Below are positions 1 through 12,179 of a stretch of 64,000 nucleotides of DNA, piece after piece. The notes under the pieces were generated by a model. It was not told where the DNA came from. It was given only the letters and a program-made list of their open reading frames with translations, and did no database searches. How positions within the stretch are numbered: the stretch's first letter is position 1; every line of letters begins with the position of its first letter. Both the position numbers and the translations under genes were made by a program. Source of the stretch: Aphrophora alni (lineage: Eukaryota > Arthropoda > Insecta > Hemiptera > Aphrophoridae); NCBI GenBank assembly GCA_963513935.1, contig OY740765.1, positions 114,767,362 to 114,831,361 on the forward strand. The letters are read 5' to 3'.

Positions 1-270
1 TAGTACTGTACGATATGAGAATCACCAGGTTTACACAAATTCCTGATACTGCTATGGAACAAGTCGGGCAGAGCTTTGCTAGTAGCTCTAAGAAATCAGT
101 GATGGACATCTCGTGAGACTGGCATACCACACATTACTACATGAATGTTAGCATTTAAATTCATTCAAACTTATCATGGTACTACAAGTTACAGATGGAA
201 ATTTTGTGCAGAAACGTTGGATCCCCAGGTTCTTTCATATGAAGTTTCATTAAAGATCAAGTGTGTTTCA
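1..270. other. Window edge, intron 4 of Nmnat, no gene recognised
   Basis: This stretch lies inside Nmnat intron 4. An open frame from 145 runs on the plus strand into the transposase-like tail described at 271-416, but the part before 270 has no motif I can name. Confidence 0.4.
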
Positions 271-416
271 CCTTTAACTGCTGATTTACATGAGTTGAGG
301 AATCAAATTTATGCTGCAGCTACGAGTCTGATATACTAGCTCGAGTGTGGCAAGAAATTGATTTCAGGTGGAATGTCTTCCATATCACAAATGGTAATCA
401 CATCAAACCAAAATAA
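271..416 (+). pseudogene. C-terminal remnant of a Tc1/mariner-type transposase
   Basis: Two short plus-strand frames read LTADLHELRNQIYAAATS and, after a frame change near 330, LARVWQEIDFRWNVFHITNG-NHIK before a TAA at 414-416. The pattern P-L-x-x-L-x-E-L-(K/R)-x-(R/Q)-I followed by V-W-x-E-(L/I/M)-x-x-R and ending in G-x-H-I is the usual carboxy end of insect Tc1/mariner-like (IS630-type) transposases. No upstream catalytic region is seen, so this is a short broken remnant. The identification rests on pattern memory and is moderate only. Confidence 0.42.
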
Positions 417-709
417 CTCTTTAATGATAACTTTTGTGTTTTGTTTTAAAATGACACCTCAACAAATTATTTAAGTTACATGAATAAATTTCTACATGCT
501 TTTAAAATTGTAAAATCATTTTTTAAACAACCTGCAAAAATCACTCAGGAACTAAAACTATTGCCAGTGCCAGAATTTTAAGTAGTACATACCAAAACAT
601 ACTGACAAGACAAAAAACCATGGACTCTTAAAACAGGAATGAAACTGTCTATCTAGATCAGTGTAGATTTTTTCCCCATACATTTTTCAATAAAAAAAAT
701 ACTTCTTAC

Positions 710-811
710 CTGATGTTTTGATAAGATATCAGAATCATAAATAATTTTTGGTGTGTTACTCCCATTCCTTGTTATTACAACAATGCCATGATCTCTAATA
801 ATAGTTTCAAT
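710..811 (-). CDS. Nmnat: Nmnat exon 4 (not terminal)
   Basis: Fourth coding exon, exactly 34 codons, residues 163-196, phase 0. The acceptor is ...gttttcag and the donor gtaaga. It reads IETIIRDHGIVVITRNGSNT and onward to SKHQ, matching the conserved IVVITRxG strand of the Rossmann core. It follows directly on exon 3 (GLWSDED-IETII). The remaining family segment, with the C-terminal IS(S/A)TxxR ATP-binding motif, is not found between 1 and 709 on this strand, so the last exon(s) must lie outside the window. Confidence 0.93.
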
Positions 812-2733
812 CTGAAAACACACAGTAATTAAAATACAAACACAAACAAAACACTTACTTTAAAAAATATATAACATTAATTTTTTTTTTTAATTATTCT
901 AAAACATCACAAAATTTTTACCTAACTCTAGAACTGGCAAATGGAAAAATTCATCATTCAGACATTGTAGCTAAACTGTCATTGAAAACTACTGGACACT
1001 TTTTATTTCTCACATATATATATAGGGTATAGAGAAAGTTGTGAAATTTAAAAAATTGATGTTGAATTTTTTGCAGATATGTATATATATATATGTTTTG
1101 TGGTCCCCCTTAGTCTAAAAATGTGGTTTTTGAAATTAGGCTGTCTATTGTATATGCAGTGATTTACATTCAAAATGTGTAGTCCAATTTGAATTAAATT
1201 TGACATAAGAGTATATTTTGGCTATATCTTAGAAATGTTTTCTCTCTTTTTAAAATTTTTTTATAACTCAAAATTTGAGAGCAGCTGGAATAAAAAAAAA
1301 AAAAACACACAAACTCACAATATACTCAAAAATGACACTAAACGTATTGGTCTCCATCTCTCCAAAAATGTTGATTCGTAAGTTATCGGTAAAAAAAAAA
1401 AAAGAAAAAAAAAGAAATTGGCCATGCTATAAAATTTTTCATTGAGTTCTTTATACTATTTCAAAATATTTCTAATTTACTCTTTGATGTACACGAAGAA
1501 ACATTATTTTGCACAAGATTATACTCTTTATCTTGTATTTACATATAATTAGTTAGGTTAGGCTCGATCGATATCAGTGTATATGTAAATATTCTAAAAT
1601 GTTCTAGATGTCACAACTTTAGTAAGATTTTGTTCAAACTTTGTAAGTAGTCTTGGTTTTACAAACCATTGGAAAAATAACCTACAAAATTAGTAGATAA
1701 ATTTGAAAAATGATGGTCAATTTATAAATAAATGGTTTTTCTAAATGTTTTTAAAAATAATTTTTTCCTTCACAATTATTACAATTTTCTACAATACCTC
1801 ACTCCTAAACTTGGTATTTGTATTACTCAAAAATGATAATAATATTCATTGTTAGAGTCACTATCAAGATAAACAAAGTTAAGTGGTTTCGTAAATAAAA
1901 ATACGATTACACATGCAAACATAGTGAAGGGGGGTAGCAACTTCAAACTGTTGGTAAACAAAAACATTATGCTTTATAAGCAGGTGCTGAAACCAGTATG
2001 TAACGTGAAGCATTAAAATAAAAATTTAATTGACCAAAAACCATGTTGGGCATTATTTTGTAACGTGAAGCGTTACAAATAAATTCTATTTTAGTATTAT
2101 TAATTTTTACTTACTAGTTTATTTCCTTCATTTCTGTACTTCCCAGCCTCAAAATCGTTTAACGTGTCTAGCTGAAAAGGCGTTCTTTGGTTATCTTTTT
2201 AAAAATTCATCTTAAGCTTTTTTTTAATACAAAAACTATATTCAACATGAAGGAAAATTTTAATTATCAATTTTTTTCTTTAACAATTCAAAATGTTAAA
2301 CCTTGGTTTCGAACATTATTTTAGAACTGAATCCGATTATTGCATTAGCTAACTAAAATTTTGAACATACATTGTTTTAATTTGGATACTTTTAATATCA
2401 CATTTGGACTCGGAACTTGAAATTGAATGGATACAGTATCATGAATATTGGATGAAATTTGTAAATGTTTTGCGCCCATCTGCAGCTTCTGGGAATAAAA
2501 CAAAACATTCTCTAAAAACAATTTTAAATGGCCTCAAACTTTAATTTTATTAACCAATATTTTAGGGAAACAAACTATTATAAAACTAAATTACATTGTT
2601 TCCGAAACTAACTGCCTACTTTCCCCGCATGAGCGGTAAATATTCATGCATGGCCTTTTCTTTGCGAATGGACTATAATATGCTAATATTAATATTATAC
2701 TATTAAAATGTAACAACTAGATTAATTAATTAC
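812..2733. other. Nmnat intron 3: AT-rich, one dispersed repeat copy
   Basis: No exon is seen. Bases about 1010-1400 belong to a dispersed repeat family (see 55310, 62330) recognised by tatagagaaagtt, a 'gaggtccc'-like block, 'gtattttgaccata' and 'ataactcaaaatttg'. Two copies of gtaacgtgaagc lie at about 2000 and 2061. The remainder is AT-rich without recognisable content. Confidence 0.6.
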
Positions 2734-2919
2734 ATCTTCATCAGACCAAAGACCAGGGATAGCAAAGGTTTCCAGGACGTCTGCCCCACATAAGAGTTTA
2801 ACAACAGGTTTCTCATCATTATTGCAATGTTTTAATGTTTTTATGATCCAATGCCGCTCATCTAAACGTTTTCGTTTGGTTGGAGTCCAATTACTATTCA
2901 ATGCTGCATTCAGCTGGTT
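2734..2919 (-). CDS. Nmnat: Nmnat exon 3
   Basis: Third coding exon, exactly 62 codons, phase 0 at both ends, residues 101-162. The acceptor is ...gttcatag and the donor gtaatt. The product contains [15 protein letters not shown], then [20 protein letters not shown] and LWSDED. LLCGAD-LE-F-PGLW is a strongly conserved NMNAT stretch that contacts the pyridine-nucleotide substrate. The basic cluster KRKR at about residues 115-118 lies where nuclear NMNAT1 carries its nuclear localisation signal. Nuclear location is therefore a reasonable inference but is not shown. Confidence 0.94.
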
Positions 2920-3580
2920 CTATGAACAAAAAAACAAACAAACAAATTTAAAACATCTAATATTAAACATAAAAAAAATTCATAAATTTAATAGAATACG
3001 GTAACTGCAGACTCTGCTGACTGTCCTGGAATTTTCTTTCGGTGTCAAAGCAGTCACCAGAGGTCATTATTCTCTCCTGAACAAAATCAATACCATTCTC
3101 TGCACCAATATTAATTGTAAAATGTTATGTGTTATCGATATAAAGAGTGAATATCTTAACCCTTTGAAAGCCACATACCGATATATCGTCTCTGTAAAAT
3201 AATAGCTAAATTGGCCACGAGCCAATATATCAGCCTAGCGTTTCAATGCCAAAATGACCCAAAGCTGATATACAGCCTAGCGTATTTGATGCTAAAATAA
3301 CACCAGGTAGCTATTTTGACTGATTGTTATTTTAGTTGTAGAAAGCATATTTTTCACTCAATTTTTCTTTAATGAAAGGGAATTAATTGTAGTTTACATT
3401 AAAACTGCTGAAAAACAGAAGATTATCATTAAAGTTATCAGTAATAATGAAACAAAAATCATTTTTTACAAACAACATAATTTCTCAAAATCAACTTTAT
3501 CAAGTTTGATTGAAACATACAAATTAACCCTTTAAAGGCCAGACGTAAAATTATATATCAATGTGTTACTACTTAAATTT
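2920..3580. other. Nmnat intron 2, AT-rich with piggyBac-like TTAACCCTTT ends
   Basis: TTAACCCTTTGAAAGCCA (about 3157) and TTAACCCTTTAAAGGCCAG (about 3525) look like ends of piggyBac-type elements (TTAA target plus CCCTTT terminus). I cannot pair them into an element. A 120-base open stretch on the minus strand near 3000-3110 follows an AG but is not recognised. Confidence 0.35.
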
Positions 3581-3584
3581 ATAG

Positions 3585-4500
3585 GTGGATAAAACTATGC
3601 TCCACAGTAGGCAAGTGCAATCATCCCTAAGCCATGAGGTTCTGGAGGTTGATACAATCAGAAGTTATCCACAGGAAGGTGTTATTTCACCTTTACTGTG
3701 GGGGCTGGAAGTAGATGGCCTTCTAGATCTCAATGGGGTGGGGACATGTGTACAAGGCTACGCAGATGACATAGTCATCATAGTTCAAAACAAGTTCCAC
3801 AACATGCTTGAGGAACTGCCTAATTACTATTTGGGACACACCCACTGTGACTGGCGCACACACTGTACTATTTGGCACACTATTAGTGACTGGTGTCGGA
3901 GAAGGGGCTTCAAGTCAATTCCTCCAAAACGGTCGTCATTCTCTTTAGTAAAAAAGAGAGCCATTGACCAAAGAAAATTTATAGCTTGAGGAAATTAGAT
4001 CGAGTGTACGTTTTCACTCGACTTTCATAGTTCTCTCTAATTCACGAAAAGACTGAAAGATGGCAAGCTGGTACATAGACAGATCATTGCATGATCAACA
4101 GTTTGGATATGGTGAATACTGTCAAACCACTGGCACAACTTTTGAAAAGTAAGTATGTACAGTAAGTATTTCAAACCAAGATTTACACAATCTCAGTATG
4201 CAAACATTGAGGATTAGAGAAAGTCTTTCAAAGTAAGGACATTCAAATACTCTCAGACAACCAAGCGCCAATCAAAGCTCTCAGCTCCATAAAAATTTAA
4301 TCCAAACTGGTATGGGATTCTCCCTTCTACTCCCTCTGTGTCCAGTCAACTGCCAACATGCTGCCTCTGGGATGAGTACCTGGCCATTGCGGGATCGTTA
4401 GCCAAAAGAGAGGATGGACCTGTTAGTCAATAAGAGAGCCGCAGTCTGCCTGATGGGACCAGAACCCACTTGGGGATCAGTAAATCAATCAATCAATGGA
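3585..4500 (+). pseudogene. LINE remnant: RT and RNase H fragment (R1/I-group-like)
   Basis: A 134-codon open frame (3585-3989) contains PQEGVISPLLW and GYADDIVII, the reverse transcriptase B/C motifs of insect non-LTR retrotransposons, with the YADD catalytic pair. It is followed by a (D/S)WC-RRGF-SIPPKRS segment typical of the RT thumb. Downstream, in broken frames to about 4490, come ILSDNQAPIKALSS (RNase H aspartate motif), YLAIAGSLAKRE and GPEPTWG, the order expected for RNase H and the tail behind it. Endonuclease and ORF1 are absent: this is an old 5'-truncated copy lying in Nmnat intron 2, opposite in orientation to the host gene. It is a different family from the LINEs at 27 and 42 kb. 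Confidence 0.75.
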
Positions 4501-4614
4501 TTATCAATATGAGATAAAATTATTAACTGAAGTTGATACTTAAAGGTGGTAACGGAAAATGTGCACAGGACTTAATATGATAATGGTACCAGAACTTATC
4601 ATACAAAAACTTAC

Positions 4615-4838
4615 TTGATGGTATTGTAAAACTTGTCGTGATGGAGTCCAATGTTCTTGTTTGCTCTCCCAATCGCTGATAGTGATCCAATCAGAATTTT
4701 GCAAAGCGAGTTTTAACATTGATTGGCGGTGTTTAGATGTTGCAAGACCTTCCTTCCCATAGCTATCATGAACTGGTGATATAATACCACCAACTACTTC
4801 GTACTGACCAGTTTGGTTTAAGTAATCACGAGCAATTT
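4615..4838 (-). CDS. Nmnat: Nmnat exon 2 (catalytic core)
   Basis: Second coding exon, residues 26-100. The acceptor is ...aaattccag just above 4838 and the donor is gtaagt just below 4615. The protein starts EIARDYLNQTGQYEVVGGII and continues with SPVHDSYGKEGL, a HR pair, and DWITISDWESKQEHW. These match the NMNAT core in order: the GGIxSPV(N/H)DxYGK loop, then the SDWIxxxxWE segment that positions NMN. There are no stops or shifts, so the gene looks intact here. The exon is separated from exon 1 by a 7.0-kb intron full of AT-rich repeats and from exon 3 by a 1.7-kb intron holding a LINE remnant. Confidence 0.94.
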
Positions 4839-5560
4839 CTGGAATTTACAACATTATTTAAATATAGTGTTGACATAAATTAAATTAGTTTTAAATAATT
4901 TTCATTATATTGTAGCACTGTTAATACTACAGGAAATAATATGAAGAGGAATTTGACTAAATTTCTAATATGTATAATGATAATACATAAACAATACTTT
5001 CAGAATAAGTTTCTTAGTAGAAAGAAACTACAAGCTTTTGGTAATATATAAACTATTCTAAGAGAGAATAGCTCTGCGAAGATTCCATATGGTGACCTCC
5101 TTATGTCCTCTGTTCTTTCAAGAGTAAGGCGACCTACATTGTTGCAGAAAACTGGCAATCGGATGCTAGAAGGTAGGATGCTAATGATCTCAAGGCAACG
5201 AGGAGAGCTTAAAGCTGCTTGGCTACGGAGAGGCTTAGGATTCAATATCCAAAATCTAGATGCCGATTAGAAGAGGTAACCAGGTGGACTGAGCAAATTA
5301 ATTATTCTACTTTAATATAAAACTTGACCTAACCCAAACTTGTTAGCAGTGTTCTTGCAAACAGAAATATTTAGGACTGGTGGCATACTTTAAATAGTTA
5401 AATAAAGTAGTTAAATACAAATATTTGGCATGTTATATTATATTTATTTATTATAAGATCAGGCTACATGAAGGTAATCAAACATAAACCCTTTCAACTA
5501 GGTAAGTATGCATTTTAGTCTGCCCTGATATTTAGTTAAGAAAATTGTCGAAATCGTTAC
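4839..5560. other. Nmnat intron 1, unassigned part
   Basis: Bases 5030-5280 are less AT-rich than their surroundings and contain an 81-codon minus-strand frame. No motif is recognised and it could be a short interspersed element. The rest is AT-rich. Confidence 0.35.
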
Positions 5561-7979
5561 TACTTACCTTATTTTGAAACAATTAGATCATATTTGATGT
5601 CCGAAGACACTTTTGAAGTACAAAATACATTAGTTTAGTAGAAAATAAGAAATATAAAAGTATGAAATCCAGCTCAGGTTACAAATGCCTACATTTATAT
5701 TTATGACTACATTCTTCAAGTTAGTGAATGTGTGATTGCTATATATAGTCAATTTAGATTTTTTATGGATAGGAAACACAAGCTTATCTTGGAAAGTGGT
5801 CCTTGGTATTACCTAATAGTATACAAGTAAGAAAATACAAACAAAAACAGTAAAGTTAAGGTCTGAAATATTTCGTAAACACAGACAGACAGCAACAGAC
5901 AGACTTGCTTGTAGGAAGAAAGAAAAAGAAAGCACGGAACTAGCTGCTCTCCACGTCAGTTCTGGGTAACGCTAAGAGAGAGTTACAAACATGCACCCTG
6001 AGAATGTTGTATTGCATATCTACATTGCAGAATTCCGAATATTCAAAAAATAGTTTTTCAGATGAGCATATCTTAGGCTTGAATTATAGAGTCGAAAAAA
6101 AATACTGGGTTACTATTTGATTATTGAGTAGGGAAATGGTCAAATTCTGACATCAGATTTGTAATCACCGACCCCAAAAACCCCCAAGTAACAAAACTCA
6201 GGCCAAAATATTGAGTATAAAAATGTATGACTCAAAGGGTTAACCAGCTCTTTCCATTTCCTGAATGTAAAACATAGTTTTCATTAAAAAAATACCTTCA
6301 TAGTCACATTCAAAAGTAGAATTTTCTACTCTTTTTATTTCCGGTATAAAAATAGGGTTCCTATTTAAAAAAAAAGACATTGACCTTGAAGTGACCATCA
6401 ATGTCATCCTCTAGGTCACCATTACTCAGAAAAATCATAAACTTCTTGTCTGAAATGTTATTCTCTAAAATGCTTACTCGCCGAGTTATTCTGCTGTTTC
6501 TATACTTTTGAATCACCTGATTTCTATATATAGTCTACCTAGTGATCTGCCAAGTGACTGCAGTATTATGAACTCATACAACATAGTGATATTAACCTGT
6601 CAAAAGACATATAATGTGCATGCGTCCAACGACACTATTATCGGTAACCTCACACTGTTTTATTAGGCCTGGCTAGGTAATTGGGTTTATACCTATTCTA
6701 CATCATTATCAGATTTTGCTATGAAAAATTATGAAATCATTAACTATTTTTCTTATATTCAAACAATCAGATTGTATTTTTTTTTTGTAAGACATTTCCT
6801 TTCAAGTCAAAAATACAATTTTAAATCTAAATACACTTAGCCTTAAGCAACGAGAGATAGATAACTTGCTTGTTTATTAGTAACATTACATAGTTATATT
6901 ATAATATGTACAATTTTAAGAAAATAAGTAACAGTAACGATAAAGATATACTACAATTATTTACAATACTACTAAAACTGATCAGTTTAACACTGGTTTG
7001 CTTTTAGTGTATAAAAACATACAATTCTCATTGGCCTGTTCGAATTCGGAGTTCTTTAGCTGTATACAATGGATTTGTATATAGCCAGCAATTCTGTTTA
7101 GCCTATACTAAACTAGGATATAGAACTCAAGATTTTATATAAACCGACTATTATAGACTCCTTTATTAAGCTCCAATAACTGGAAGTCAAGAAATTTTCA
7201 GAGGTCCTTAACAAAGTAGTAAAATACTAGTAGACAGTGGAGGTCTGAAATCATGCATGTGCATTATCGCTGAATATTATGACATTGTACGATTGAAAAA
7301 TCATGAGAAATATAATATATTTTAGCATGACAAATATATGTTTTAATAATAAACAGAGAAAGATTAGGTATACATTCACTAACGAAATATAAGTTTTAAT
7401 AATAAACATTGAAAGACTACATATCCATAAAATTGAATAATATAGTCATAAATATTAATGTAGGCTTTTGTAATCAGAGCTGGATTTAACCTAACAACAA
7501 CGGGATTCCCTTGTTCTCTATATTTCATTTGAGAGTGAAGAATACATTTTGGGACTTATAATGTCTTCTGACAAAAAATATGATCTAATTGTTTGAATAT
7601 AAGATAATTAGTTAATAATTTCATAATTTTTCATAGCAAAATCCAATAATGATGTACAATAGGTATTTACTAGTAACTATATATATACAACTTCCCAAAC
7701 ATATTTGTTTTATTAGGTTTGGCGGTAAATATCGGTTGTTTCTCGTCTTCGGATTACTATATACAAAATTATAAAAACAAAGTATTTATGTTGTAATCAA
7801 AGGATCAGCTACGTAGGTTAGGAATGCCAACGTTAATACTAATGACTACGTTCATCAAGTCACTGCATGTATAGGCTAATCGCTTATTCTATTAAGTCTG
7901 GCTAGGTGACTATATATATATATTGCATTTGTTTTTTTAGAAAATAGGGTATATTAAAATATGAAAACGATTTCACTGT

Positions 7980-8115
7980 TAGTAGTTCTTTTTAAGAACC
8001 CAGTATGACCCTGTAATATGAAGGTGGGAGATGAGATGTTGTTAGGAATTAGGATAGTTTTAGTTAGGAATATAGTCTAAGTTCTTTTTAAGAACCCAGT
8101 ATGACAACAATTTTA
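7980..8115 (+). repeat. Two direct copies of a ~30-base unit
   Basis: The unit around agttctttttaagaacccag followed by tatgac occurs at about 7980 and again at about 8080, roughly 100 bases apart. The core ttctttttaagaa is itself partly palindromic. Confidence 0.7.
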
Positions 8116-8254
8116 TTATTGTGACAGACCTGGAAAAATGATGAAATTGCTTACCTTGCAAGCAAGGCAGACGTCATTGATGCTACAAACATATATAAAC
8201 CCTTGGGTGGGAGAAAACTTGGTCAGTGCGCCAAGATTGATCAAGGAAGGTGCT

Positions 8255-8365
8255 GAAGGAATTTTTGAAGATAGCCAGATGGACTTGGCGAGTAAGAGCT
8301 TCCTGGGAGTATAATTCTTGAAGATAGCCAGATGGACTTGGCGTGTACGAACTACCTAGGAGTAT
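8255..8365. repeat. Short tandem duplication (~63-base spacing)
   Basis: The string gaagatagccagatggactt followed by ggcg occurs twice (about 8266 and 8320), each followed by related sequence ending in ggagtat. This is a local tandem duplication. The minus-strand frame over it is not recognised as a protein. Confidence 0.7.
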
Positions 8366-9448
8366 TGAGACTTCAGACGAGCATCCATGAGTGGCAAGCA
8401 GGGTGATCAAACTTCGTGTATAAACCTTGTAATTATTTCAGAGACAAGTAATTTAAAAATATAATGTAGAATCAGATCTGTGTCACAACAATTAAAGTCA
8501 TTCTGGATTAATAGTAGTAATAAGGATATTGTAGTATTTTAATAAGATAGGAGATAGTCATTGTTAATAAAGCTTAATTAAGTACTAAACCACTGAGATG
8601 ATTATATTGAAAGTTAAAGAACCCAAGCAGTAAAAGGAACTTTCTAACAAATCCAAATTTGTTAGAGGAACCAATCCTAACAATGTTATGCACATGCGTG
8701 AAATACACGATTGTAGTTCTATCGTGTAACCTTCGAAAACCATACGAAGCACAACCAGAGATGAATTTTATACTTCAAAAGTGTCTTCCAACATCAACTA
8801 TGATCTACTTCTTTCAAATTAAGGTAGGTAGTAAACGATTTCATAATTTTTCGTTACTAAATTCCACCAGCATGCACACTCCATGATTACCAAAATATGA
8901 TCTGATTGTTTGAATATAAGATAAATAATTAACAATTTCATAATTTGGTAATTGTTTACAAAGAAAGTTACCGGTATTTTTAGTGATTAAAAAAAAAATC
9001 ATATTCTACATACCTTATTTCTTAATAATAAAACAAGTTTTCAAATCAGAACTAACTTTTTCATGGAAAAATAACAGTACTTCAACTTTTCTAGATTAAG
9101 GTCCATTAAATGAATTACAAATAAAAATAGCTTTATATTTAAATAATATATAATAAATGTTATATATTAATAATAACAAAAAAAAAATATATATATATAT
9201 ACCCACCTTATCTGACCTACGCATTAAGTTGAAAAAAAGAAAAGAAATTGTGTGTGGGTTCCCAAGCAGTCATCCATCCAAGTACTAACTATGATCAATA
9301 TTGCTCGACTTTGGTGATCTATAAACGCATTGAATTCTGTAGTTTTGAAATTGTGATTTTTCTTTGAAAAAGTTAGCTCAGTGTTGAAAACTGTTTTTAT
9401 TATTAACAAATAAGATATGTAGAACATGATTTAAAAAAAAAAAAAGGT

Positions 9449-9814
9449 AAATATGCATTGAAGCATACATGTTACACACTTGCTTCTATTTTTGTGAAAT
9501 CGTTAAAAGACATACCTTATTATGTACAATTCAGATTCTATTAATTAGGGCAGTTATCCCAACACCATTTTCAATGCACCAAATTAATTATTTATGTAAG
9601 AAAACAAGAAATATGCAAGTATGGATTGTACTTTGCTATAGTTAATGTAGGCCTGCATCTGTATTTACATCGCCTAATATATCGAGAATGAAGTTTCGTG
9701 TAACATACCTCCTAGATATTACGTTGTTTGACTACAATAATATTCAGTATGTTTGATTAAAGCAAAATCTAAATATTTTTAAACGAATTTGTCTTATTAG
9801 GTCGTCAGGTATAC

Positions 9815-9847
<33 letters not shown>

Positions 9848-10320
9848 CCTTACCTGACCTGACCTTCATACAAAAATTAACTTTATAATATATTATGTTT
9901 TATTAGGTCAAGTCAGGTATATAAACCTAATAAATCTATGTAAACCAAGGTACCTTACCTAACCTGACATAATAAAACAAAATATATAAATTAATATTTA
10001 CAAAGTCAGGTATTTACACGCCATTTTTATAATGACATAGAGACATGATTACAACATTAAGATGAAAGGCTCACAGATTCAGGAGGTCATGCAGAGGTAA
10101 TAGTTTATTGAATTAATTGCTTGTACTATCATAACCAAAGCAGGATTACTCTCTTTTAAATTATTTTCTAAAACAAATAAAGTAATAGGTGCATTGAAAA
10201 TGATTTTAAGACAATTGCCATAATCAATAGGATGAGAATTGTACATAATAAGGTATGTATTTTAACGATTTCACATAAATAGAAGCAAATATGTAACATG
10301 TATGCTTCAATGCATATTTT
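9449..10320. mobile_element. Non-autonomous element with ~160-bp inverted ends (copy A)
   Basis: Left end (9449-9610) and right end (10160-10320) are inverted copies of each other: aatatgcattgaagcatac, then ctt-gcttctatttttgtgaaatcgtt, then taccttattatgtacaatt and cattttcaatgcacc. The core holds TG/TA microsatellite flanked by ttattaggtc and cctgacct motifs. No coding frame is seen. The same ends and part of the core recur at 24510-25950, so it is a transposed family (MITE-like), class uncertain. Confidence 0.65.
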
Positions 10321-11136
10321 GCCAACAACGTATGCTAAAAGAATTGCCAAAAATTCCGGTAACTTTCTTTGTAAACAATTACCCATAATTTTTCATACCA
10401 AAATCTGAGACCACTGTACAACCGATATTTACCCTAAACTAATGTATTTTGGTACTTCAAAAGTGTCTTCCGACATCAAATATGATGTAATTGTTTCAAA
10501 ATAAGGTAGGTAGTAATCAATTTCGACAATTTTCTTAACTACCTTTCGGGGCAGACTAAAATGCATAACTATCTTTAATTAAACCTAAGCTGATTATTTA
10601 TTGGAAAATATCGGTTGTAGATCATCCATCGATTTTTCTATACAAAAATTTGAAAACAAAGTATTTACCTTGTTTGTATTCAAAGGATCAGATCATATTA
10701 TATGGCACAATAAACATTCCGTCTTAAAATGAATTTTTTCACTATTAAATAACACTTAAAAAACAGAATACAGCTGTTAGGTTAAAATCTAATTACCAAA
10801 AGCCAATGTTAATATGTATGACTATGTTAGTGAAGTTAGTGTATGTGTTATGAGTACCTTATTATAAAAAAATTAGATCAATTTTAATTACATAAGACAC
10901 TTTTACAGTCACAAAATGCATTATTTTATTAGAAAATAGGAATATTAAAGTATTGAAATCAACTTCACAATTAGTAGCGTGTAAGTTGCGTAAGTTACAA
11001 AATGGGACATAAATTACATAGGCGAGGTCGTCAGGTGGCTCTTTCTGTCTATATAGCTACCAAACTTGACTTAATAAAGATGTAAATTACATAACACAAG
11101 GTCGTCAGGTGGCTATATATATTATACATATATAGC

Positions 11137-11172
<36 letters not shown>

Positions 11173-11852
11173 ATAAATTAAATGTCCCAAGGTCAATATG
11201 TATATATAGATACCTGATGACCTAATAAAGACATAAATTATATAACGCAAGGTCCCAGATCAAAAAGAAACAATTCCCAATATGTACTTGCCATTTTCTG
11301 TATCTCAATCTTTTTACATTCATACAGTAAATAGCAATGCAATTCAATTTGCATAGCTATTGTGATAATAGACATGATTCTTCAATCATACACCGTCATT
11401 ATAATAAGCTATAATAAGCATACCTAATAAATATATATATATAGTCACCTAGCAGACTTAAGAGAACAAGCGATCATACATTCAGTGACTTGATGAAAGT
11501 AGTTATTAGTATTAACTTTGGCAAACATAACCTACTTAGCTAGATTTCGTACTTTTATAGATCTCATTTTCTAAGTAATGTATTTTGGGACTTGAAATGT
11601 TTATTGCGCCAAATAATATGATCTTATCCTTTGATTAGAAGGTAAATACATTGTTTCCATGATTTTTTTACAGAAAAATCTAAGGACGATTTACAACTGA
11701 TATTTACATATTTATTAACTTGTAAAGTAGATGGTAAAGTACTTGTATGATGATCCCAACCAGTTTTTTTTTTATTGAAAGACATAAATTAACCAACTTA
11801 TACATATATTAAAAAATAAATATTAATTATGGTTAAATGTATTTAACCTTAC

Positions 11853-11928
11853 CAAACATTCGAAGATGCATAATTGTTGGAGGGTTAAATGAACCCACAA
11901 CAAGTAACAAGACTTTTGTTATAGTCAT
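11853..11928 (-). CDS. Nmnat: Nmnat exon with start codon (NMN adenylyltransferase)
   Basis: First coding exon of nicotinamide/nicotinate mononucleotide adenylyltransferase, which makes NAD (or its deamido form) from NMN/NaMN and ATP. It codes for 25 residues plus one base. The ATG is at 11928-11926. The product carries the nucleotidyltransferase signature GSFNPPT (residues 12-18) followed by MHLRMF (20-25), whose His and Arg belong to the ATP-binding site in this family. The exon ends in a good donor (gtaagg), and its single overhanging G joins exactly to the next exon at 4838 to give MHLRMF-EIARD. Upstream on the minus strand, at 11960-11943, is a pyrimidine-rich stretch ending in AG, so a non-coding 5' exon may be spliced 14 bases before the ATG. 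The residues before GSFNPP are VV, where many homologues have AC. The identity rests on four co-linear exons in the same frame and is secure. Confidence 0.93.
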
Positions 11929-12179
11929 TTCGAGTACTTTTACTAAATAAAAAACAATCTTAAAACGTATGCAAAAATAACATTCTATAAGGTTATTACA
12001 CAATTACCCATATAAAACAAATGTTAACAAAATCATCAATTATATAATCAGTAACAATGGCAAACTAAAACTACAAATAAAATGATAAGATATAACAGAT
12101 CAGATAACAGAGAGAAAGATTAGTATCGTTTAGATCTATAACCAAGAACTAAAACTTAATTTTTACACAATATACTTTG
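11929..12179. other. Upstream flank of Nmnat start exon
   Basis: AT-rich and non-coding. It contains the probable splice acceptor for the Nmnat start exon at 11943-11960 (minus strand) and nothing else that I can assign. Confidence 0.4.

Larger units (their letters stand above)
5560..11820. repeat. Mosaic of AT-rich dispersed and inverted repeats in Nmnat intron 1
   Basis: At least ten pieces of one repeat group occur here in both orientations. One recurring block is accttattttgaaa / aattagatcata / agacacttttgaag / tagaaaataagaaata (about 5565, 10857; inverted near 7440-7620, 8760-8940, 10440-10540 and 11560-11650). Another is (t)tattaggtc-n-caggta running into a TA or TG microsatellite (9790-9850, 9895-9925, 11030-11240, 7700, 7880). 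No transposase frame is seen, so these are non-autonomous. The exact boundaries of single copies need an alignment I cannot run. Confidence 0.6.

Noticed and set aside
2990..3115. Open stretch on the minus strand after an AG, considered as an alternative Nmnat exon
   Set aside because: It does not continue the NMNAT protein in the required phase 0 (stop after ten codons), and exons 2 and 3 already join perfectly.
3157..6250. Pairing TTAACCCTTT (3157) with AAAGGGTTAA (6235) as one piggyBac-type element
   Set aside because: The interval contains the intact Nmnat exon 2 and a LINE remnant, so it cannot be a simple element; the ends are probably from separate relics.
8183..8410. 75-codon minus-strand ORF
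   Set aside because: It covers a local ~63-base tandem duplication that leaves a frame open; no protein motif.
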